DNA from: Bacillota bacterium
GTDB taxonomy: Bacteria; Bacillota; Clostridia; Acetivibrionales; DTU013
NCBI GenBank assembly: GCA_023412665.1
Contig: JAEZCA010000035.1
Coordinates: 186,001-250,000 of the forward strand
DNA: 64,000 bases
Direction: 5' to 3'
Part shown: positions 8,317-16,190 of the stretch, piece by piece
Numbering within the stretch: position 1 is the first letter of the stretch
Layout: every line of letters begins with the position of its first letter
Notes under the pieces: model-generated
Seen by the model: only the letters and a program-made list of their open reading frames with translations
Told to the model about the DNA's origin: nothing
The model's database searches: none
Program-made: the position numbers and the translations under genes

Positions 8317-10776
8317 TTACCGACTTATTACCTCCACATCCGGGAGCAATGCTCTGGCCTTATCTGCTAATGAGGCCACTTCTGCTGATGGATCGTGAAA
8401 GATATCAGAAACAGTAAGCTCCTTCAGCGTTGAAATTTTTGTAAGTGGTGTCAGGTCGCAGTCATTGGGTAATCGAAGCTCTATTTTTCCAACTTCAACG
8501 AAGCGGTTGCAGAAATATCACGGCAATTGGGAGCACTCAAATAAAGGTTGCCGAGATTAGTGAGTTCCTCTATACCGTCAACATTTGTAAGACCGCCGTG
8601 GAACTGTCCTGTTTCACCATCGAATTCGCCATCTCCGAACAGGCGCAGGGTCTTTAGTGATTTCAATTGCTTTACTGTCTGGAAGGTATCATCATCGCAA
8701 GTAATCTCAAGATATTCAAGCTGCTGCTTTGCTAATATATTGAAATCGGCGTTTTCAACACTGACCAGACTTAGTTCTTTAAATTCCTGCATCCCCGTAA
8801 ATACATCCAAATCAACAGTATCAACATGACTTATAGCTGCAGACAATAATTTTCTAAGTCCGCGTAAAGGCTCGGAAGATGAAAATTGCTCATTATTGTT
8901 CACCGAGACATGCTTCAACTCCATGAGCATAGAAATCGGAGATATGTCCGTGATGTTGTTTTGCGATAGATCAATATGTCCAAAAGCAATCAGACCCGAC
9001 ACTACCGAAATATCGGATATGTTATCAGCGACAAAATGAACTATCCTAAGCCTTTTCAGGCAATCGATGTTCTCAGTATCCTCGAGTGCGGGAATGGATA
9101 GGTTTTCTTAATCTCTTCTTCATCTTCTCTGATTATCTCTCCCCAGATCTCGATCTTCTCAATGAGCTTGACATCGTCATAGTGAATGTCGCCGCTGGGC
9201 TTGTCAAGATATTCACGGATCAGCCATTCAAATTCCCCATCCTTCCATTCTATAACATAGTCGTCACGGAACTCTATAGAGCTTGCCTCAACGATACCGA
9301 GCTTCCGGCCAATTATCTCATCTCCCGTTTCGTTATAGACACACCGGAGGATTTCCATGGCCTTATCGTACCAGCCTTCTGCCTCATACGCTTCTGCGAT
9401 GGCGATATAGCCCTCGATGATCGACTTCTCGACACCTTTAAGGGCGTGTGTAAGGTTTTTATTGCCGGTAACTTCAACACCTGCCTTGAGCAGATCAATA
9501 GCCTCTTGCTGCTTACACTGTCTTGCGGCAGGGGAATGCCGTTCAATACATAGTTGAGATTGTCTTGCAGGTCTGAGAGCATATAGCCGCCGTTTATGGT
9601 GTAGCTCAGCTCCGATCCGTTAAACTGCGCATCTCCGTAGACCTCTCCAAACCCTGGCAAGCGCGATTGAGATGTAGTTATTACTATCATCAGTAATGCG
9701 CGTTACTTTCTTGTTTGAGATATCAAAGCCGTTATCGGCAAACGTGAAATCGCTGACGGCAAAATCGTTCGCCAGTTCCTCTACACCATCTTTCTTTCCA
9801 TTGACGTTCAGGTAAGCCCGAACGGTCGGGTAATTGTCGGAGTTTACACGACTGATGAATATAGAAACCCGCTCATATTTGAGCATATTGTTCAGAAACT
9901 GCAAATAGCTCCGACTCAGCACAGAATCCGGCAGGAAAGTGTCTGCCCGTAAGACTGCGCTAATTGCCTTGGCTATGTCGTCATCGGAAGCAGAGGCATC
10001 ATAGTACACTGTGCCCAGTTCTATCAATGCAGTTTTTATTGACGAATTATCGCTAATTTTGTCTTTTCGCTTAATAAGGTCAAGCAAAATCTCACGCACC
10101 TTGGATTCGTTACCGGAAGCGGAGTAAAGCTTGGACAACTGTAACTCAATAACCCCGCTTCGGTCACCGAACATCGGCTTTTGAGCGGTAAGCCAGTTGA
10201 TTATTCTCTTTGCCCTGACACCGTTCGCTTGCTTGCGGTATTCAGCTGCTTTGGTGAGGTTTTCATCGCGACGGGGATTTCCTTCGTCGTACTTCCTGGC
10301 GGTGTCTTCTGCGTCTTCTGCCTTTTTCAAGAGCGCGGCGACCTCATTGTCACTATCGTCGTATGTAGTTATACTAATGTCCCTTATCAGCTTCTGTGCT
10401 ATAACATCTGTGTATAAGACGATATTGTCGACGGATTTGTCTGCTTCAAGTAGTTTGCGAGCGTTTTCCTCCGCAGCGTCAAGCCCGCCCATTTCATTGT
10501 AGTATTTGACGCAGTAGCGAAGCAACTCTTTGTCATTAGGCGTTTCCAACATCATTTTGCTCAGTGTCTGCGGATCAATCTCACGGTAGTTGTCGCTGCT
10601 GAGCATACGGTCACGCTTGAAACCGGATAGAAACTCGACCTCGCTCCGTTTTCAACACCATAAACGGCCGCATAGTAGCGTTCTTCCTTTTCCTGAGCCA
10701 TCACATTTCGTCCAAACAGTGCGGTCCCCGCGAAAATAGAAAATGCCAATGGCAGGACAATCGCCGATGCGATCAT
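8317..10776 (-). pseudogene. Broken leucine-rich-repeat protein gene with N-terminal membrane and helical-repeat region
   Basis: One original gene of about 800 codons can be rebuilt only by joining six reading-frame segments. They are: a hydrophobic N-terminus (MIASAIVLPLAFSIFAG near 10776), a TPR-like helical region (about 10640-9670), a short beta-rich segment (about 9675-9530), a helical segment (about 9520-9110), and LRR units such as ITDISPISML and LKSLKTLRLFG (about 9095-8505), ending near 8317. Frame breaks near 10640, 9670, 9520, 9095 and 8500 each look like a single-base gain or loss. The 5' end near 10780 abuts an oppositely oriented TPR fragment, suggesting a deletion junction. Clustered sequencing errors are an alternative, but the other genes in the window show no such breaks. 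Confidence 0.75.
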
Positions 10777-10790
10777 CTTCGTAATGCGTA

Positions 10791-11327
10791 ATGGACAATC
10801 TTCAAGTACAGGAGTATCTCACGCAGGGCGCGGTACTTGCGGGGCAAGGCAAGCACGGGGAAGCACTTGCTTACTACGACAAAGCTGAGAGGGAAAACCC
10901 AATGAACATAGATGTTTACCTTTCGAAAGGTATCGCCTATGCCATCCTCAACAAGCTTAACGAGGCTAAAGAACAGTTCGAGAAAGCTCTGAAGGTCAAC
11001 CGCACGTCAGGGTTGGCGTACTTCCATTTTGGGAGCATTGCTCTGTTGCAGGGTGACACTGCGCTTGGCTTTGAGAACTACAATAAAGCAATCGCCACGG
11101 CTACGACGATGCGCAGCTGTATTACAGTATAGGTCTGCTTCACGAGGAAAACGGCGAAGCCGATATGGCTATACGTAACTACTCAAAGGTGATCATGCGA
11201 TGCACTGCGTCCAGATATTCGTATCCGCAAGGCACGTTTGTTGCTGCAAGGCAATCACTACCCAGAGGCATTACAGACCTCCGATATGTTTAATCAAGTT
11301 TCCAACTACCACAAATGTCACTATTGA
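10791..11327 (+). pseudogene. Broken tetratricopeptide-repeat protein gene
   Basis: The frame from 10791 encodes about 100 residues of clear TPR helices (for example GKHGEALAYYDKAERENP and NKLNEAKEQFEKALKVN). Frame loss near 11097 and again near 11195 interrupts it; after joining, the repeat continues (YYSIGLLHEENGEADMAIRNY, then LLLQGNHYPEALQTSDMFNQ) to a stop at 11327. There is no ribosome binding site before the first ATG, and the 5' end adjoins the LRR pseudogene. The 3' end overlaps the convergent DUF3592-like gene. TPR modules mediate protein contacts; the original function is unknown. Confidence 0.65.
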
Positions 11328-11783
11328 TAATGAGAGGAAGAATACCCCTATAATTGATAAAACAAGCGTTACCCGTGCTTGCATTTTCTTGTTTTCAGCA
11401 AGAGCGTCCTCGTCATTCACAATAACATGATTGCTTTTTGTACAGCGCAAGCTGAGCATTTTACCTATATCGTTCGAATTAAGCCGGGGGTTGGGCACTT
11501 GCGTGGTTCCGATGATTTCTTTTCCTTCCGCATAAAATCTTACAACTGGCAATAGACCAGGTGCGTTTTCCATATAGTCCTCGTCATAGCTCGAAGCATT
11601 GCAGCGATTTCGGGTTAAAATGTCAAACTCAAGCACCAATTTACGAAAACAAAGCAATTCTCCGGTAATAACAGAAGAATTATTTGTATTGATTTCATAT
11701 GACGAGTGAATCAACACTGCAGCGATGATAAATACGATCCCCATTACAAGCAAGGATATTGAAACAATTAAGACGATGTCCAT
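11271..11783 (-). CDS. Two-transmembrane DUF3592-like protein
   Basis: The 170-residue protein starts at an ATG preceded by AGGAGGCAGGAGGGAG, so longer in-frame upstream extensions are not used. It has one membrane helix at about residues 4-27, an extracytoplasmic beta-rich domain with a PVVRFYAEGKEI segment, and a second helix at about 140-162. This topology and the 'P-V-V-x-F/Y ... G-K' segment resemble DUF3592 proteins; the match is by eye. It lies 19 bases behind the ubiquitin-like gene on the same strand, probably in one transcript. Function is not known. Confidence 0.6.
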   Translation of the reverse strand: MDIVLIVSISLLVMGIVFIIAAVLIHSSYEINTNNSSVITGELLCFRKLVLEFDILTRNRCNASSYDEDYMENAPGLLPVVRFYAEGKEIIGTTQVPNPRLNSNDIGKMLSLRCTKSNHVIVNDEDALAENKKMQARVTLVLSIIGVFFLSLSIVTFVVVGNLIKHIGGL

Positions 11784-11802
11784 TTTCTCCCTCCTGCCTC
11801 CT

Positions 11803-12075
11803 TTACGCGGCATAATCGAAGTAAAGATACCTGCTTCCAAACCCCGTTCCATCGCGTATACCGTACTCGCGTAATGTACGCTCGCCACGCAAACGAGCAA
11901 TCGGTCGCTCGGCTTTCAGGTAATACTGGCTCATATCATCATGCTGCTCCGGCAGGAACATCTTAAATAAAGCTGAGCATGATTCATTTGTTGATATGTC
12001 TAGCGGAACATCCAAATCATACACGACTCCTTGCATGATCAAATTGACAGTGACAATCGCGTTGTTCTGGTTCAT
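11803..12075 (-). CDS. Ubiquitin-like YukD/EsaB-type small protein
   Basis: The 90-residue protein begins at MNQNNAIVTVNL, where GGGGG lies six bases upstream; a start nine codons earlier lacks such a site. The pattern of an initial beta-strand pair, the VYDLDVPLDIS segment and the final LREYGIRDGTGF matches the beta-grasp fold of YukD/EsaB proteins, which accompany type VII (ESX-like) secretion systems in Firmicutes. No EssC ATPase, WXG100 substrate or membrane component is visible here, so the gene appears orphaned beside the TPR/LRR wreckage. The assignment rests on pattern resemblance. Confidence 0.55.
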   Translation of the reverse strand: MNQNNAIVTVNLIMQGVVYDLDVPLDISTNESCSALFKMFLPEQHDDMSQYYLKAERPIARLRGERTLREYGIRDGTGFGSRYLYFDYAA

Positions 12076-12515
12076 TGTAATCCCCCCATTATGAGTTAAC
12101 ATAAGCCCTATAGCTGTCTCGTCTGGGAATCCGGTATTTGACCTCTACCATAATGAAAATCTACCACTACACCTCGCTCACCATGTGACCCTTGGTAGAC
12201 CACTGCCAAAGGTTGCTGTTGTAATGCAAACCAAACCTAATATTCCATATATTAGCATAGGGTGGTATGAGAATGCAAGCAATAATTCCCATAATATGCT
12301 CTATTCTGACAGCGTTTAATACCATATATGCAGTTGCTTATCGTCGCTTCTTAGCTAACTCTGTCATTGACTGGAAAGATACCCTAAAGGCTTTGCTTAG
12401 ATATGACCTCACCGCGGGCACAGCAACCCTTTTGCGCGGAGTGTCAAGGTTGGCTAGACATGTTTCATATACATTGCGGATTTGCTATGAATGTATTAAT
12501 GACCCGATGACTATA
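12076..12515. other. Gene-poor spacer with possible coding remnants
   Basis: No intact gene is supported. On the minus strand short frames such as one ending GERGVVVDFHYGRGQIPDS (about 12110-12230) look protein-like but have no start, no recognisable family and a frame break. This suggests more decayed coding sequence upstream of the ubiquitin-like gene. Confidence 0.4.
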
Positions 12516-13385
12516 TCATGCATCAATATCACTTTTTACTACAGCGGTTTTGTTGCGCAGTGGGACAACACACCGTATCGTAACCGCCGCAACTACGATA
12601 ATACCTCCCACCAGCGCCCATAGGCCGGGAACTTCACCAATGAACAACAGGACCCATACGGGGTTGAGCATAGGTTCAATCACCGGTATCAGGCTGGCCT
12701 CAAGTGCAGTGACATGCTTTATCGCCTTAGAGTACAGGATATAGGGAAGTCCAAGCTGCACTACTCCCAGTACCACAAGGTTTATCCATCCTGCAGTTCC
12801 GGGCATATCCGTGAAAACAAATGGTATCCCTATAACAGCGGTAATTATGTTTCCTAATAGTACGGATTCAATCGGTGAGCCTTCCTTCTGCATACGCATC
12901 AGCACGGTGAAGAAGGCAAAGCATACGCCGCTGCCTGCGGCAAGCAAATTGCCAAGTACTCCCTCCATGCTCAAGTCATCAACAAAAAACAGGATCATTC
13001 CGCCCATAACAACGGCAATTGTCAGCCAATCAAGCAGCTTTACCCTTTCTTTGAGGAACCAGGCGCTGAGAAAAGCCACATAAACAGGAGCTGTGTATTG
13101 TATCAAAATTGCATTGGCGGCTGTAGTATTTTTTGTAGCCGCTACAAATAGAAGTACCATTCCGGTATAAGACAGTGCTGCACCGATCTGTGCAAACGAC
13201 CAGTTCAGCTTGGGCTTACCTGTAGCTGCCAGTATAATGACAGCAGATATACCGCTTCTTACACCTGCTATAGCCATCGGGTTGGTGTCTACAGATTTAA
13301 TAAGCAGTCCCCCGAGGCTCCACATGATGGCTGTTATAACAAGAAATACTATTGACTTCGTTCTTTCATTGACAGCAGTTTTCAT
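12516..13385 (-). CDS. DMT-superfamily (EamA) transporter
   Basis: The 289-residue protein consists of about ten hydrophobic helices arranged as two EamA repeats (about residues 12-140 and 150-275). The family exports or imports small metabolites, often amino acids or their derivatives, across the plasma membrane. Specificity cannot be read from sequence. The start ATG has only a weak GGTGATG site upstream. The gene is monocistronic, facing away from the PIN-PhoH gene. Confidence 0.85.
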   Translation of the reverse strand: MKTAVNERTKSIVFLVITAIMWSLGGLLIKSVDTNPMAIAGVRSGISAVIILAATGKPKLNWSFAQIGAALSYTGMVLLFVAATKNTTAANAILIQYTAPVYVAFLSAWFLKERVKLLDWLTIAVVMGGMILFFVDDLSMEGVLGNLLAAGSGVCFAFFTVLMRMQKEGSPIESVLLGNIITAVIGIPFVFTDMPGTAGWINLVVLGVVQLGLPYILYSKAIKHVTALEASLIPVIEPMLNPVWVLLFIGEVPGLWALVGGIIVVAAVTIRCVVPLRNKTAVVKSDIDA

Positions 13386-13782
13386 ATACTATTGCATCAC
13401 CGTTTCATGAAATGTAGTCCTATTAGTATATATTAAAATCAGGAGAAATTGAAGCATATAATATGGGTGTGCAAATTCCCCTAGTTATGGGCATTATTTT
13501 TTTGAATTTGTTGAAACTATTCCATAATAAGAGCACATAATAAGTACATTTATAGAGTTATGGAGACTAATACATAGTACTATGTGCCCAGAAGCCTCAA
13601 TTTTTGCACACCACGCTCCATCATGTCTAGCACCGTTTGTCCTGTTATAAATGTAAAATTTACTATATACATGTATTTTCGTATGGTATAATTTGAATAT
13701 AAGCAGTTTTTCTATACTCAGACATCCAGGTTATTACGAGCGCAGTTTTTCACAACTTAAGATCAAACAGGAGTGATCACTG
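13386..13782. other. Divergent intergenic region upstream of the PIN-PhoH gene
   Basis: No gene is visible in about 400 AT-rich bases. A TATAAT at 13687-13692 on the plus strand is a plausible -10 for the PIN-PhoH gene, but no convincing -35 lies 17 bases before it. A perfect 14-base palindrome centred on TAGTACTA lies near 13572-13585. Confidence 0.45.
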
Positions 13783-15168
13783 ATGAAGAACACGAAAAAA
13801 ACGTTTGTCCTGGACACCAATGTACTTCTGCAAACCCCCTATGCACTCTTCACCTTCGACGATAACACCATCGTCATTCCCGAAGTCGTACTTGAAGAAC
13901 TCGATAAATTCAAAAAGGACAATTCTGAATTAGGAGCAAACGCCAGACAGGTCGCCAGGATCATCGACGGGCTGAGGGAAAAAGGCAACCTGAACAAGGG
14001 TATCAAGCTCGATAACGGCGGGACCCTTCGGATCGAGATGAACTATCAGGAGGTAAAGCTGCCGGAAAGCTGGGTCGGCAATGTTAATGACAACAGGATC
14101 CTGAAGGTATGCAAAGGCCTGCACGAAAAGGGAGAAAGGGTATTCCTGATATCCAAGGATGTGTTCGCCAGGATCAAGGCGGATGTCCTCGGGATAACAG
14201 CCCAGGATTTTTTCAACGAGCAGGCGCCGGTATATGATGAGCAGTACAAGGGCCGAATTGACGTATATGCAACCGTGAAGAAGCTGGATGAATTCTACAG
14301 CAAGTCGAGGCTTCTGCCGGAGGATGTTTTCTGCTTTAACACAGTTACAAACCAGAATGCCCCGGTCGAGCTGGTCACCAATCAGTTCCTGGTGATACAC
14401 TCCAGCTCAAACGACAAACAGACAGCGCTTGCCCGTTATGACGGCAGGGAGATCGTACCACTGAATTTCATACAGGAGCACCCCTTCGGAATAACGCCAA
14501 GAAACGCCGGTCAGAAATTCTTCCAGGAAGCCCTGATGATGGACGCGCAGAAGGCTCCCCTGGTTATCGCCAAGGGTCCCGCAGGTACAGCCAAGACCTT
14601 CTATTCTCTTGCTGTAGGCCTTCACAAGATACTGGGCGACCGCAATCCTCCATACAGAAAAATACTTGTGTGCCGTCCAAATGTGAAGCTCGATGAGGAT
14701 ATTGGCTTCCTTCCTGGCACGGAACAGGAAAAGATCGCACCATTCCTGCGTCCGGTCATAGACAATTTGGAAGTGCTGGTGGATGCCGATGAAAGTGAAC
14801 GGTACACAAGCGAAAAGGAATTAAAGGACAAGATAGACGAGCTTTTTGACAGAAAAATAATCAGCGCGGAGGCTATTGCATTCATTCGCGGCCGATCCAT
14901 CGTAAAGCAGTGGGTCATAATCGATGAGGCCCAAAACCTCACACCCAAGCAGGTAAAGGGCATCATCACCCGCGCCGGCAAAAACACCAAGATCATTCTC
15001 ATAGGCGACCCCGAGCAGATCGACCACCCGTTCCTGGACATCAGGACCAACGGCCTCAGCTTCGCCTCGGAGAGGATGAAGGGCAGTCCGCTGTGCTACC
15101 AGCTCACATTGACCGACGAGGAATGTGAACGCTCCGATTTGGCTTACGAAGCCGCCAGGAGAATGTAA
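13783..15168 (+). CDS. PIN domain-PhoH family ATPase
   Basis: The 461-residue protein joins an N-terminal PIN nuclease domain (about 1-150, beginning FVLDTNVLL with Asp11) to a C-terminal PhoH ATPase domain (about 230-455). The Walker A motif GPAGTAKT is at 265-272 and the Walker B segment VIIDEAQ at about 378. PIN-PhoH fusions (PhoH2/YlaK type) act as ATP-dependent RNA helicase/nucleases; in toxin-antitoxin settings they have a small partner gene, but none is seen upstream here. GGAGTGATC gives a strong start. A housekeeping RNA-processing role is the simplest reading. Confidence 0.9.
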   Translation: MKNTKKTFVLDTNVLLQTPYALFTFDDNTIVIPEVVLEELDKFKKDNSELGANARQVARIIDGLREKGNLNKGIKLDNGGTLRIEMNYQEVKLPESWVGNVNDNRILKVCKGLHEKGERVFLISKDVFARIKADVLGITAQDFFNEQAPVYDEQYKGRIDVYATVKKLDEFYSKSRLLPEDVFCFNTVTNQNAPVELVTNQFLVIHSSSNDKQTALARYDGREIVPLNFIQEHPFGITPRNAGQKFFQEALMMDAQKAPLVIAKGPAGTAKTFYSLAVGLHKILGDRNPPYRKILVCRPNVKLDEDIGFLPGTEQEKIAPFLRPVIDNLEVLVDADESERYTSEKELKDKIDELFDRKIISAEAIAFIRGRSIVKQWVIIDEAQNLTPKQVKGIITRAGKNTKIILIGDPEQIDHPFLDIRTNGLSFASERMKGSPLCYQLTLTDEECERSDLAYEAARRM

Positions 15169-15181
15169 ACTATTTTGCCTA

Positions 15182-15210
15182 TTTACAATATATATGTATT
15201 GTGATAGAAT
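15182..15210 (+). promoter_or_regulatory. Promoter of the nrd operon
   Basis: TTTACA at 15182-15187 and TAGAAT at 15205-15210 have a 17-base spacer and lie just before the cobalamin riboswitch. Confidence 0.65.
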
Positions 15211-15219
15211 CAACTACAA

Positions 15220-15322
15220 TATATAGTATGGACCAGGGGAAGTCAGGTTAGAATCCTGCACAGTGCCGCTACGGTGTGTTGCATTGCAACAAGTCCGATT
15301 ACCTGTCCCTACTGAGCATCCG
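15220..15322 (+). promoter_or_regulatory. Cobalamin (adenosylcobalamin-type) riboswitch
   Basis: The leader contains the conserved core in order: GGGGAAG..CAGGTTAGAATCCTGCAC (15236-15261), then GTGCCGCTACGGTG (15263-15276), then the B12-box AAGTCCGATTACCTGTCC (15290-15307). This matches the cobalamin aptamer pattern. An intrinsic terminator lies 50 bases downstream and precedes the nrdG ribosome binding site, giving an 'off when B12 is bound' layout. It would repress the B12-independent class III ribonucleotide reductase when coenzyme B12 is plentiful. Confidence 0.9.
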
Positions 15323-15370
15323 GAGCTTCTTCGTCGCAAGGAAGTGGTGTTGATCGGGATATTACTGATG

Positions 15371-15404
15371 AGCCATGTTTTGATGAAGAACATGGCTTGT
15401 TTTA
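15371..15404 (+). terminator. Riboswitch-controlled terminator before nrdG
   Basis: A perfect 9-bp stem, AGCCATGTT (15371-15379) with AACATGGCT (15389-15397), is followed by TGTTTTATT and lies between the aptamer and the nrdG Shine-Dalgarno site. Confidence 0.85.
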
Positions 15405-15425
15405 TTGAAAGGAGGACGGACCGCA

Positions 15426-16127
15426 ATGCAAATAGCAGGTATCACAAAACTAACACTGCTTGATTATCCCGGGAAACTCGCTTGTACCGTCTTTACACCA
15501 GGCTGTCAGCTTCGATGCCCATTTTGTCACAACGCACAGCTGGCCCTCGCGAACCCCAATGAACCAACAGACTTTAGTACCGACGAGGCCATCTCATATC
15601 TGAAAAAAAGAAACAATGTTATTGAAGGAGTCTGTATCAGCGGCGGAGAACCGTTGATGCAGGATGGAATAGTGGATTTTATTAAGGACGTAAAAAGTTT
15701 GGGCTATTTAGTCAAGCTTGACACAAATGGCGGTTTCCCTGAAAAACTGGCCATGCTGCTGGATCTGAGGCTCATCGACTATGTTGCTATGGATATAAAA
15801 AACTGTCTTTCGCGGTATGCCGAAACATGCGGCCATGAATCGATCGGTCTTTCTCAATTTAGAAAAAGCATATCTCTAATACAAAATAGCAGCATCGCTT
15901 ACGAGTTCAGGTCGACAATTGTCCGCGAACTGCATAATAAGGAAAATATTTTACAATTCAATGCCTGGGGCATTGGAACATCCAAACTATTTCTACAGAG
16001 CTTTCAGAACTCCTCCAACGTAATGAGATCCGGACTGCACGGCTATAGTGCAATTGAGATGGAAGCTTTACGGCAAAGCATTTTACCCATTATACCCAAT
16101 ACAAGTGTGCGCATCACAGGGAATTAA
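15426..16127 (+). CDS. nrdG: Anaerobic ribonucleotide reductase activating protein
   Basis: The 233-residue radical-SAM enzyme uses S-adenosylmethionine and a [4Fe-4S] cluster to place the glycyl radical on NrdD. The cluster motif CQLRCPFC (C-x3-C-x2-C) is near residue 27, and CISGGEP follows as the SAM-binding GGE motif. The start is the ATG at 15426, ten bases after AGGAGG; an upstream TTG codon precedes the ribosome site and is not credible. It lies 63 bases before nrdD, and both are under the cobalamin riboswitch. Confidence 0.9.
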   Translation: MQIAGITKLTLLDYPGKLACTVFTPGCQLRCPFCHNAQLALANPNEPTDFSTDEAISYLKKRNNVIEGVCISGGEPLMQDGIVDFIKDVKSLGYLVKLDTNGGFPEKLAMLLDLRLIDYVAMDIKNCLSRYAETCGHESIGLSQFRKSISLIQNSSIAYEFRSTIVRELHNKENILQFNAWGIGTSKLFLQSFQNSSNVMRSGLHGYSAIEMEALRQSILPIIPNTSVRITGN

Positions 16128-16190
16128 CGCATACCAAGCTATTCGGCATCATTTTTCTTACTAAATTTTTACTTTATGAGAGGAAATATT

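Noticed and set aside
12267..12623. Plus-strand frame of 118 codons
   Set aside because: Overlaps the 3' end of the DMT transporter gene, has no Shine-Dalgarno site and no recognisable family.
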